A model generated the notes under the pieces. It made no database searches. It worked only from the letters and a program-made list of their open reading frames with translations, and was not told where the DNA came from. From contig CAMBQX010000077.1 of NCBI GenBank assembly GCA_945870085.1, positions 1 through 8,007 on the forward strand: DNA of 8,007 nt, written 5' to 3'. Position 1 is the stretch's first letter. The number at the start of each line of letters is the position of its first letter. Made by a program: the position numbers and the translations under genes. Of the stretch, positions 1 to 5,976 are shown one piece after another. The stretch comes from Bifidobacterium breve (GTDB lineage: Bacteria; Actinomycetota; Actinomycetes; S36-B12).

Positions 1-101
1 GGCGCGAGGGCATGAAATGTTTTGTTTGTGGCGCGAAAATCAAGATGGCGGATATGCAAGGGCGCAAGCTTTATTGGTGCGCCAAGTGTCAAGTTGGTTA
101 A
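1..101 (+). CDS. Fpg/Nei family DNA glycosylase, C-terminal zinc finger only (5' end outside window)
   Basis: Only the last 32 codons are present, in the frame whose first full codon is at position 3, ending in TAA at 99-101. They read RE-GMK followed by a four-cysteine zinc ribbon: C-x2-C-G-x-K-I, a Gly-Arg pair (GRK), then C-x2-C-Q, with 16 residues between the two CxxC pairs. This layout, including the Gln after the last cysteine and the internal GR turn, is the hallmark C-terminal finger of formamidopyrimidine-DNA glycosylase and endonuclease VIII. These base-excision enzymes remove oxidised bases and cut at abasic sites, and the finger binds the DNA. The catalytic N-terminal Pro-Glu and the H2TH domain lie upstream of the window, so mutM and nei cannot be told apart. 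It is convergent with the DUF3159 gene, and the two stop codons overlap. Confidence 0.82.
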   Translation, partial: REGMKCFVCGAKIKMADMQGRKLYWCAKCQVG

Positions 102-748
102 CTTGAGCTGGGTAACTCGGATACTCGTGGGCTGCGAATACCAGGGTGGTCGGCCGGAAGCGTGCGTTTGATGACAACCCATGAAAGCAGGACCGTCGCA
201 ATGACAAGTGCGTAGAAGAGCGCCCCGGATGCGGCCAGGGCCCAAAGCCAATTGTTCTCGATCAAGGGGATAAGTACCGCCGCGCGAATCAAACACAGCA
301 AAACCCACAGCCAGGAGGCGCGGTTGTAAGCGCGCATCAGATCAGGGTCTTGGCGCCACCGCATCTTGGTGCCGACGATCGGTCCGACGATAACGCCAAG
401 TAACGGCCAACGAATGAATATCGAGATGGCAAATGCCAAGGCTGAGGCGACATTTAGCAATACCCGCGGCCAGAAGAAGGCGGCGGCGCTGCCTGACTTT
501 GCGGCGATGTAGGCGCTCAGCACTACGACCAGCAGTGCTCCCAATACCCGCGTTGGGCGCTTGCGTTCAACCAGCCGCCAGATTGCGAAAAACAGGCCGA
601 GCCCCACTGCCACGCTGACAGCCCATGTCATGTTGTCGCCGGTGGCGACATAAGTGGCAATAAAGGCCAGCGGCGGCAGGATGCTTTCGATCGCGCCTCT
701 GGGGCCGCCGATCAGGGCCTGCAGCGGATGCTGCTGCGTCTCACTCAC
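98..748 (-). CDS. DUF3159 family integral membrane protein
   Basis: A 216-aa hydrophobic protein with about six predicted membrane segments, roughly residues 18-38, 41-58, 66-85, 92-125 (probably two), 146-160 and 169-192. It has a short polar N-terminus and a polar C-terminal tail (HPGIRSPRV). The GG-x-RGAIES-x-LPP start of the first helix, the FFWPR-x-LLN segment and the R-W-P-L-L-G-V-I-x-G-P segment match the DUF3159 family of Actinobacteria as I know it. The function of that family is unknown. I chose GTG at 748 (protein MSETQQHPL...) because a TANNNT hexamer (TACTCT, 755-760) lies exactly 6 nt upstream and there is no Shine-Dalgarno, which suggests a leaderless message. The frame stays open to a TTG at 775 (225 aa) with a weak GGGAAA upstream, so that longer start is the main alternative. 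Divergent from the methyltransferase gene, convergent with the glycosylase. Confidence 0.85.
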   Translation of the reverse strand: MSETQQHPLQALIGGPRGAIESILPPLAFIATYVATGDNMTWAVSVAVGLGLFFAIWRLVERKRPTRVLGALLVVVLSAYIAAKSGSAAAFFWPRVLLNVASALAFAISIFIRWPLLGVIVGPIVGTKMRWRQDPDLMRAYNRASWLWVLLCLIRAAVLIPLIENNWLWALAASGALFYALVIATVLLSWVVIKRTLPADHPGIRSPRVSELPSSS

Positions 749-754
749 GGGTTG

Positions 755-760
755 AGAGTA
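755..760 (-). promoter_or_regulatory. Candidate -10 element (TACTCT) of a leaderless DUF3159 transcript
   Basis: Read on the - strand, TACTCT matches the actinobacterial -10 consensus TANNNT and is followed by six nucleotides and then GTG. With the usual 6-7 nt between -10 and transcription start, the mRNA would begin at or next to the start codon. I see no good TTGACA-like -35 at 16-19 nt spacing, which is not unusual for such promoters. No Shine-Dalgarno precedes the GTG. This is inference from spacing only. Confidence 0.4.
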
Positions 761-811
761 GCGGCTCAAGCCCAAAACTTTCCCGACGAACCGTCAGCGC
801 ATTTGGCCGAG

Positions 812-817
812 TACGGT
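812..817 (+). promoter_or_regulatory. Candidate -10 element (TACGGT) of a leaderless methyltransferase transcript
   Basis: TACGGT fits TANNNT and is followed by exactly six nucleotides and the GTG at 824, the same geometry as the divergent gene on the other strand. No convincing -35 or Shine-Dalgarno is visible. The two opposing -10 candidates are about 50 bp apart, so the 749-823 gap would hold back-to-back promoters. Confidence 0.4.
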
Positions 818-823
818 GTAGTG

Positions 824-1624
824 GTGACCGCAAACGTGAGTGAACTAGCGGCGAAGTGGAGCACCGACCTAGCATCCTGGGCTATTCCCGATGAAATCTT
901 GAGCCAGGTAACTACCCCACCTTGGGTTCATCCCGTGGCGATGTTCACTGTTGAGGAAACTATTCCGGATTCAATCTCGCATAAAGTTGCCAGATTGGTG
1001 GTGCCGGCGGGGGGCACTGTGCTCGATGTTGGGAGCGGTGGTGGGCGCGCAGCATTTGCACTCGTGCCGCCCGCAGCTACGGTAATTGCTGTCGATCATC
1101 AGCAGGGCATGCTGGACGAGTTTGCGAAAGCCGCGGCGCAGCGCGAGGTGCGGCACGAGGAGTTTCTTGGCGATTGGCCGGCGGTTGCGGGCGAAGTTCC
1201 CAAAACTGATGTGGTTGTGTGTCACCACGTGGCATTCAATGTTGCTGAGATCGTGCCGTTTTTACAGGCGCTGAATACGCACGCGCACCGACGAGTGGTG
1301 CTGGAGATTCCATTTCAGCATCCACTTACTCATCTAAACCCGCTCTGGAAGACTTTCTGGGATCTAGATCGGCCCACCCAGCCGACGGCAGAAGACTTGT
1401 GTGCAATCGCCAGGGCCATGGGATTCGATGCTCGGATGGAGATTTGGCTGGATGCAACCTGGGGTAAAAGGGTGGCCTTGCCCAAGGAGGAGCGCATTAA
1501 GTTCGCCCGTATCCGGCTTTGCCTAAGTGAAGACCGTGATGCGGAGGTGGCTTCGGCACTTATTCAGCAAGGTGATGACCAACCACGGCGGGTAGCCACC
1601 ATCTGGTGGGATGTCTCGGCTTAG
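824..1624 (+). CDS. Class I SAM-dependent methyltransferase
   Basis: A 266-aa Rossmann-fold methyltransferase. Motif I is VLDVGSGGG at residues 66-74, the glycine-rich loop that binds S-adenosylmethionine. The acidic residue that would hold the ribose hydroxyls is D91 (VIAVDH), and the motif IV-like strand is DVVVCHHVAFNV at about 129-140. The later part (RRVVLEIPFQHPL, NPLWKTFWDL, PTAEDL) is typical of a soluble actinobacterial family of unknown substrate, judged from memory. The frame is open from an ATG at 728, but that start would lie inside the divergent DUF3159 gene. GTG at 824, six nt after TACGGT, is preferred, and GTG at 821 or 836 is possible. It is followed after 8 nt by the PLP-enzyme gene, so the two are probably co-transcribed. 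The substrate could be a small molecule or a macromolecule; nothing in the sequence decides. Confidence 0.85.
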   Translation: MTANVSELAAKWSTDLASWAIPDEILSQVTTPPWVHPVAMFTVEETIPDSISHKVARLVVPAGGTVLDVGSGGGRAAFALVPPAATVIAVDHQQGMLDEFAKAAAQREVRHEEFLGDWPAVAGEVPKTDVVVCHHVAFNVAEIVPFLQALNTHAHRRVVLEIPFQHPLTHLNPLWKTFWDLDRPTQPTAEDLCAIARAMGFDARMEIWLDATWGKRVALPKEERIKFARIRLCLSEDRDAEVASALIQQGDDQPRRVATIWWDVSA

Positions 1625-1632
1625 ATGTGTTC

Positions 1633-2871
1633 ATGACATCTGCGAAAGCCGTGGCCTATGACGTAGATCGTATTCGCGCCCGCATCCCGGCTCTGGCTGG
1701 TGGAGTGGCTTATTTTGATGGCCCCGGGGGCACCCAAACCCCAGACCTAGTTGCGGCGGCGATTGCGTCGGCGCTAACCAGCCCGCTGTCGAATCGGGCA
1801 CGTGTTACCGGCGCTGAGATTAATGCCGATGACATCACGCTAGCCGCTAGGCAAGCAGGCGCTGACCTGGTCAACGGAGATCCGCGCGGCATCGCATTTG
1901 GGCGCAGCATGACAGATATCACTTTTGATATTGCTCGCACTTTGGCCCAAGGTTGGGGGCCGGGGGACGAAATTGTTGTTACCCGACTTGATCATGATGG
2001 AAATGTGCGGCCTTGGGTTACTTATGCGCAGCGCTCAGGTGCCACACTTCGTTGGGTCGATTTTGATAAGGCGACCGGAGTATTGGCCGTTGCCGACGTC
2101 ACGAAATTACTGAACGAGAATACGCGGCTGGTTGCCATCACCGGGGCATCAAATCTCTTGGGTACCCGGCCAGATCTAGTCGCGATCGGGAAAGCGGTTC
2201 ATCAGACGCCGGCGCTCTTCTACGTTGATGGAGTGCACCTAACCGCGCATGCGCCGGTCGACATGCAGGCCATCGGAGCAGATTTCTATGTCTGCTCGCC
2301 ATATAAATTCCTCGGGCCCCACATTGGGATGCTTGCTGCCTCACCTGCACTTCTTGAGACCTTGCACCCTGACAAGTTGCGTCCGAGCACCGAGTCGGTG
2401 CCGGACCGCCTCGAGCTTGGCACCTTGCCGTATGAATTACTTGCCGGAATTACGGCGGCGGTTGATGTGCTCGCGGATCTGGTGCCGGGTGATGAAGCGA
2501 CGATGAGCCGTCGCGATCGAATTGTGCGTTCGATGACGGCCCTTGAGTCTTATGAAGATGAACTGCATGTTTATTTGCGCGCCGGGTTGGAGTCGGTGCC
2601 CGGTGTCCGCCTTTATTGTCACGCACCACACCGCACGCCCACAGAACTTTTCAGCATCGACGGTGTTGACAGTGAACAGATTTACGTCACCTTGTCAGCG
2701 TTGGGGGTCAATGCACCGGCAAGTTCGTTCTACGCCATTGAGGCCGCTGACTGGATTGGGCTGGGGGAGCCGGGTGCGGTTCGCGTCGGATTAGCGCCTT
2801 ACACGAACCACGATGACGTTGACCGACTCATTGCTGGGCTGCGCGGTATTGCAAGCGACGCTGCGGCGTAA
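1633..2871 (+). CDS. PLP-dependent cysteine desulfurase-like protein (aminotransferase class V), lacking the desulfurase cysteine
   Basis: A 412-aa fold-type I PLP enzyme of aminotransferase class V. The N-terminal FDGPGGTQ segment, the LDHDGN-x-RPW segment with the likely cofactor-stacking His at H121, D199 in YVDGVH (contact to the pyridine nitrogen) and the Schiff-base lysine K225 in CSPYKFLGPH all match the family annotated as 'cysteine desulfurase-like' (TIGR01976-type). Where true desulfurases carry a persulfide-forming Cys in a mobile loop, this protein reads GVNAPASSFYAIE around residues 358-370, with serines and no cysteine. That is the usual state of this subfamily, so desulfurase activity is doubtful and the substrate is unknown. 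ATG at 1633 is preferred because family homology begins soon after it. GTG at 1606 or 1627 would extend it into or next to the methyltransferase stop. The GNAT gene follows after 12 nt. Confidence 0.88.
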   Translation: MTSAKAVAYDVDRIRARIPALAGGVAYFDGPGGTQTPDLVAAAIASALTSPLSNRARVTGAEINADDITLAARQAGADLVNGDPRGIAFGRSMTDITFDIARTLAQGWGPGDEIVVTRLDHDGNVRPWVTYAQRSGATLRWVDFDKATGVLAVADVTKLLNENTRLVAITGASNLLGTRPDLVAIGKAVHQTPALFYVDGVHLTAHAPVDMQAIGADFYVCSPYKFLGPHIGMLAASPALLETLHPDKLRPSTESVPDRLELGTLPYELLAGITAAVDVLADLVPGDEATMSRRDRIVRSMTALESYEDELHVYLRAGLESVPGVRLYCHAPHRTPTELFSIDGVDSEQIYVTLSALGVNAPASSFYAIEAADWIGLGEPGAVRVGLAPYTNHDDVDRLIAGLRGIASDAAA

Positions 2872-2883
2872 CGAGTTTCTTCG

Positions 2884-3432
2884 ATGACTCTTGTTGACGA
2901 GGGACACCCCGGCGCGCGTGCCGTGACTGTCTGGACATTGCAAATACTGGACCCATCAGAGGTGGTGCCCGGTCGGTTACCGACATTTGCTGTTGAGTGG
3001 CAGCGAGTCGATGGCGACAAGGCCGAACTCAGCGCCGATCTCTATGAGCGCGTTGGGCGAGCGTGGGGTTGGGTTGATCGCATCAATTGGACGAACGCGG
3101 AGTGGGCCGGGTGGGCCAACCGTGAAACCCTTCACCTGTTCGTCGTGCGGGTCGACGGTGAAATATGCGGATACGTAGAACTTGACCAGCAGGGGTCAAA
3201 TGTTGAGGTTGCCTTCTTTGGGTTACTTGCGGATTTCATGGGCAAAGGGATCGGCGGCTGGCTGCTGGGCCAGGGCCTGCGCGAAGCCTGGCTGCTACCA
3301 GGTGTTGAGCGGGTCTGGGTGCACACCTGCGATTTAGATGCCCCAACTGCACTCAGCAACTATCAGGCACGCGGCTTTGTGATCACTGACACAGCCATTG
3401 AATGGCGGCTTCCGCTACTCCCTGAATGCTGA
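2884..3432 (+). CDS. GNAT family N-acetyltransferase
   Basis: A 182-aa acetyltransferase of the GNAT fold, which moves an acetyl group from acetyl-CoA to an amine. The order of elements fits: beta strands LHLFVVRVDGEICGYVEL, then NVEVAFFGLLADFMGKGIGG, where GKGIGG (residues 120-125) is the pyrophosphate-binding motif A (consensus Q/R-x-x-G-x-G/A). A helix and the strand VWVHTCDLD follow, then the C-terminal A-x-x-x-Y-Q-A-R-GF motif B. The first 80 residues are Trp-rich and probably form the substrate side. ATG at 2884 is the first start, 12 nt after the upstream stop and without a clear Shine-Dalgarno, so translation is probably coupled. Third in a likely operon with a methyltransferase and a PLP enzyme. 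The substrate cannot be predicted. Confidence 0.87.
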   Translation: MTLVDEGHPGARAVTVWTLQILDPSEVVPGRLPTFAVEWQRVDGDKAELSADLYERVGRAWGWVDRINWTNAEWAGWANRETLHLFVVRVDGEICGYVELDQQGSNVEVAFFGLLADFMGKGIGGWLLGQGLREAWLLPGVERVWVHTCDLDAPTALSNYQARGFVITDTAIEWRLPLLPEC

Positions 3433-3459
3433 CCGCGCCTTGGGGTGATATCAATAGGT

Positions 3460-4032
3460 ATGTCCCGTGCCACTCCTTGGATCTTGACCGTCGGCGGCGG
3501 CCTCGGCCTGCTCGCATCATTCGAACTTATTGTTGACAAGCTCGCCCTGCTCGCCGACCCGGATGCCGTGCTGTCCTGCGATATCAACCCGGTGGTTTCC
3601 TGCGGATCGGTGATACTGACCGAACAGGGATCTGCATTTGGTTTCGCGAACCCGATCCTTGGGTTGGTGGGATTTGCCGTTGTCATCACCCTCGGGGTGT
3701 TGGCCATCGCCAAAGTGGAGTTACCGCGTTGGGTCTGGATCGGGCTGAATATCGGCGCCCTCTTCGGGGTGGCATTCATGATCTGGCTGATGCTGCAAAG
3801 CCTTTATGTCATTGGGGCTTTGTGCCCTTGGTGCATGCTGATCTGGGCCGTCACTATTTTGATTTTCTGGAATGTCACGGTCGATAACCTGGTGAGTGGC
3901 CGGATAAATCTGGGTTCTGGGGTGGCCGAATTCGCCGGGGCCTTGCGCTGGTTCTTGGTTGCCGGTACCTACCTGATCATCGCGGCTCTTATTTTCGTGC
4001 GCTGGATGGATTTTTGGCTGGGCCGCGGCTGA
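3460..4032 (+). CDS. Vitamin K epoxide reductase (VKOR) family membrane protein
   Basis: A 190-aa membrane protein with the full bacterial VKOR cysteine set. The redox-active CPWC (C122 and C125) sits at the start of a late helix, and the shuttle pair C40 and C48 lies in the extracytoplasmic loop (SCDINPVVSC), followed by the conserved segment FGFANPILGL. In bacteria these enzymes pass electrons from an exported thioredoxin-like oxidase to quinone, replacing DsbB, so secreted proteins gain disulfides. About five hydrophobic segments are visible. No fused or adjacent DsbA/thioredoxin domain is present, so the partner must be encoded elsewhere. ATG at 3460 is chosen. An in-frame GTG at 3445 is possible, and a GGGGTGAT stretch (3442-3449) could act as a distant Shine-Dalgarno. 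It lies 27 nt after the GNAT gene and may be its own unit. Confidence 0.92.
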   Translation: MSRATPWILTVGGGLGLLASFELIVDKLALLADPDAVLSCDINPVVSCGSVILTEQGSAFGFANPILGLVGFAVVITLGVLAIAKVELPRWVWIGLNIGALFGVAFMIWLMLQSLYVIGALCPWCMLIWAVTILIFWNVTVDNLVSGRINLGSGVAEFAGALRWFLVAGTYLIIAALIFVRWMDFWLGRG

Positions 4033-4039
4033 TGCAATA

Positions 4040-4060
4040 GTGGTATCACTGTGGTATCAT
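4040..4060 (+). promoter_or_regulatory. Promoter/operator of the toxin-antitoxin operon: GTGGTATCA direct repeat over the -10
   Basis: The 9-mer GTGGTATCA occurs at 4040-4048 and again at 4051-4059, a period of 11 bp or about one helical turn, as needed for two ribbon-helix-helix dimers on one face of DNA. The first copy is also part of a near-palindrome, AGTGGTATCACT (4039-4050, 10 of 12 positions symmetric). The second copy contains TATCAT (4055-4060), a good -10 hexamer lying exactly 6 nt before the antitoxin ATG at 4067. A bound antitoxin would cover the promoter, giving the negative autoregulation usual for type II modules. The -35 is weak (ATGCAA at 17 nt). The repeats are seen; their operator role is inferred. 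Confidence 0.6.
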
Positions 4061-4066
4061 TCCGGC

Positions 4067-4270
4067 ATGGCAATGACATTGCGGCTTCAGGACGACGAAG
4101 TACAGGCTTTGAGTGCGCAGGCTGCTCGAGAGCAAAGGTCTCGTCAGGAGATCGTAAGACAGGCAGTGCGTGAATATATAGAACGCAATGGGCGCCAGCA
4201 GTTGCTGGATGAAATTCTTGACGGTGAACTGCCAAGGTACGCCGAGGCCCTTGAGCGGCTAGGGCAGTGA
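4067..4270 (+). CDS. Ribbon-helix-helix (CopG/Arc-like) antitoxin
   Basis: A 67-aa protein. Residues 2-40 form a short beta strand (MTLRLQ) and two helices (DEVQALSAQAAREQ and RQEIVRQAVREYIER), a typical ribbon-helix-helix DNA-binding unit that works as a dimer and contacts the major groove through the strand. The C-terminal half, residues 43-67, is an acidic amphipathic helix (LLDEILDGELPRYAEALERL) likely to bind and block the toxin. ATG at 4067 follows the -10 TATCAT by 6 nt and has no Shine-Dalgarno, so the message may be leaderless. ATG at 4073 (MTLRLQ) is an alternative. An upstream in-frame GTG at 4040 would translate the operator and is rejected. The stop overlaps the toxin start by 4 nt (GTGA). 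Several A/T-ending rare-type codons (AGA, ATA) hint at acquisition by transfer. Confidence 0.85.
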   Translation: MAMTLRLQDDEVQALSAQAAREQRSRQEIVRQAVREYIERNGRQQLLDEILDGELPRYAEALERLGQ

Positions 4271-4644
4271 TTTACCTTTCCTATGAAGAGCTCATGTATG
4301 TCGCGCAGCGAACACTCGGCGCACCTCCTCTAGTACGCGATGCGGGGTTACTCGAGTCAGCACTGGCGCGCCCCCAAGCGAGTGTTTTTGGCTCAGATGC
4401 TTACCCTGAATGGCCAGAAAAGGCCGCGGCACTGCTGCACTCTTTGGCGAAGAACCACGCACTCGTTGATGGGAATAAACGATTGGCGCTAGCGGCCACG
4501 ATCTCTTTTTTGGGTATGAATGGATTTCGTTTTACTTTGACCAATGACGAGGCGTATGACTTCGTAATTGCAGTCGTCACCGGGGAGCTTGCAGATGTTG
4601 CTGATATCGCGGCGGTAATTCGAGCTAAGACCGAACCTCGTTAG
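4267..4644 (+). CDS. doc: Doc-type (death-on-curing, Fic-fold) toxin
   Basis: A 125-aa protein, nearly the length of phage P1 Doc (126 aa). The core motif is H64-A-L-V-D68-G-N-K71-R72, matching the Doc variant of the Fic motif HxFx(D/E)xNK(R), with Leu in place of the usual Phe. The N-terminal segment (IYLSYEELMYVAQRTLG, then LRDAGLLESAL-like with P-x-A) and the following AATISFLGMNGF helix are also characteristic. P1 Doc phosphorylates elongation factor Tu and stops translation; the same activity is likely here but not shown by sequence. Start GTG at 4267 overlaps the antitoxin stop by 4 nt, which should couple their translation and keep antitoxin in excess. The 3' end overlaps the opposing cytochrome b gene by 20 nt. 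The partner is a ribbon-helix-helix protein rather than Phd, a pairing I know from other bacteria. Confidence 0.92.
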   Translation: MIYLSYEELMYVAQRTLGAPPLVRDAGLLESALARPQASVFGSDAYPEWPEKAAALLHSLAKNHALVDGNKRLALAATISFLGMNGFRFTLTNDEAYDFVIAVVTGELADVADIAAVIRAKTEPR

Positions 4645-5239
4645 CCCACTCATCGTGCTCTTTCTCGGCCCACTCAACCGGCACTGATCCGGTAAGCATG
4701 CCTTTGCGTGCGGTGGCATCACCGTATGCCATCCACATGTGACCGGCTGTGGCAATGGCGACCAGTATCGCCAACCAGTCATGAACAAATGTGGAGCCGG
4801 TGCGAATATCATCTGGGAAGAAACGGTTGAAGTACATCACCAGGCCGGTGCCCAGCAGCACGATAATGGATCCGAGTACAAAAGCCGAGTTGAGTTTTTG
4901 CCCAGCGTTGAATTTACCCACCGGTATTTCACCATTACGCCGCTTGCGGGTGCGCAGCCATTTCCAGTCATTGGGTGAAAAACGATTAAGGCGGCGGAGG
5001 TCTTGGCGAAATGCCCAAAAGAAACAAGCGACAATAATTGGAATAGGCAAGAGGAAACCCGCAATTATGTGCGTATTGCGCATCAGCGGGCGGTAACCGA
5101 TAACGGCACTAGCGCCCGGGAGGTAAAGCACCGCGGCGGTTATCAGCAGCACACCCATCAAGATGCCTAAGGTGCGGTGCGTCCAGCGCTCGGCGGCGGT
5201 GAAACGCAAAATAGTTGTGGGTTCAGGTGATTGGTTCAT
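4625..5239 (-). CDS. Cytochrome b561/formate-dehydrogenase gamma-like membrane cytochrome b
   Basis: A 204-aa protein with four membrane helices at about 24-42, 55-75, 118-137 and 152-172. Four histidines lie at H21 (ERWTH), H57 (MRNTH), H153 (FVHDW) and H167 (AGHMW), at the helix ends expected for two b hemes. Their spacing is very close to that of the four heme ligands of E. coli FdnI (18, 57, 155, 169 from memory). Such subunits carry electrons across the membrane between a periplasmic molybdoenzyme and quinone. A basic cytoplasmic loop (residues 78-117) lies between helices 2 and 3. ATG at 5239 lies 17 nt inside the upstream molybdoenzyme gene, with GGGAT shortly upstream, so the two are coupled. 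Stop TAG lies inside the 3' end of the convergent toxin gene. The function as redox partner is inferred from adjacency. Confidence 0.9.
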   Translation of the reverse strand: MNQSPEPTTILRFTAAERWTHRTLGILMGVLLITAAVLYLPGASAVIGYRPLMRNTHIIAGFLLPIPIIVACFFWAFRQDLRRLNRFSPNDWKWLRTRKRRNGEIPVGKFNAGQKLNSAFVLGSIIVLLGTGLVMYFNRFFPDDIRTGSTFVHDWLAILVAIATAGHMWMAYGDATARKGMLTGSVPVEWAEKEHDEWANEVRS

Positions 5240-5945
5240 CGGTCATCCCATTTGATTCGCCAACCCAGGCATCAACCGCATAGCCACGTTCTTCCCAATA
5301 GCCGGGCACGACTTTTTGGCCTACCTCGATACCTGAAAGCCACTTCAGGGATTTGTAGCCGTACATCGGTGCGACATATAAACGAACAGGTGCACCGTGT
5401 TCTTCGGCAAGAGGTTGGCCGAACATGGTGGTGGCTACCAATATATCCGGGCGCAGGCCCTGTTCCATTGTCAACGACTCGGTGTAGGCGCCGTCAAATG
5501 AGGTGAAACGTAAAGCTTCAGCTGTCAGGTCAGCACCTGCAGCATTAAGCACGTCACTGAGCAATACACCTGACCAGGGCACGTCGTCGACACGCCAACC
5601 GGTTACGCACTGGAAGTCTTTCGTCATACCCGTTTGCGGTAATTCAGTGAGATCTGCAAGTGACAAGGAAAGCGGGGTACTGACTAACCCGGTAACGGTG
5701 AGCCGGTATTTATCCGCGTTGTATTCCGGGTACCCATTAGTGACGGTGTAGATGCGGAAACCACCGGTGCCCGGTAGTACACCCGATAGGCCGGGGGCGG
5801 CGGTGGCGACGGTGGAGTTCACCGCCTGCGAAGCGGTGCGGCCAAAGACGATGCCCAGCGCGCCCAAGCCGATCATGCCCAGCACGATCCGCCGCCCGAC
5901 TGGTGCGCCCCGCGGTGCCAGCTGTGCTTCCTTCGGCTCTTCCAT
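5223..5945 (-). CDS. Molybdopterin-dependent oxidoreductase, sulfite-oxidase fold (YedY/MsrP-like), exported
   Basis: A 240-aa protein taken from ATG 5945. The N-terminus has a twin-arginine-like signal or anchor (GRRIVLGMIGLGALG, RR at 18-19). The sulfite-oxidase molybdopterin domain follows: C113 in KDFQCVTGW is the cysteine that should ligate molybdenum, VPWSGVLLSD follows it, and HGAPVRLYVAPMYGYKSLKW (from residue 183) and YWEERGY-x-x-DAW are family signatures. There is no dimerisation domain, so it resembles MsrP-like short forms rather than animal sulfite oxidase. The substrate (sulfite, S- or N-oxides, or other) cannot be read from the sequence. The frame is open upstream with ATG at 5963 and 5993. 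5945 is preferred because it places RR near position 18, but the start is uncertain. The downstream cytochrome b gene overlaps by 17 nt. Confidence 0.9.
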   Translation of the reverse strand: MEEPKEAQLAPRGAPVGRRIVLGMIGLGALGIVFGRTASQAVNSTVATAAPGLSGVLPGTGGFRIYTVTNGYPEYNADKYRLTVTGLVSTPLSLSLADLTELPQTGMTKDFQCVTGWRVDDVPWSGVLLSDVLNAAGADLTAEALRFTSFDGAYTESLTMEQGLRPDILVATTMFGQPLAEEHGAPVRLYVAPMYGYKSLKWLSGIEVGQKVVPGYWEERGYAVDAWVGESNGMTDEPIT

Positions 5946-5976
5946 CCCACTATGGGAACACATACTGGGCTGGACG

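Noticed and set aside
728..823. Longer methyltransferase starting at ATG 728
   Set aside because: It would overlap the start of the divergent DUF3159 gene, has no ribosome site, and the extra residues do not look like part of the fold.
3363..3779. 138-codon open frame on the - strand
   Set aside because: It lies antisense to the GNAT and VKOR genes, both with clear family motifs. The protein is low-complexity Ser/Thr/Pro-rich, as expected of a shadow frame.
4040..4066. GTG 4040 as antitoxin start
   Set aside because: It would translate the operator repeats and add residues before the ribbon strand that the fold does not need.
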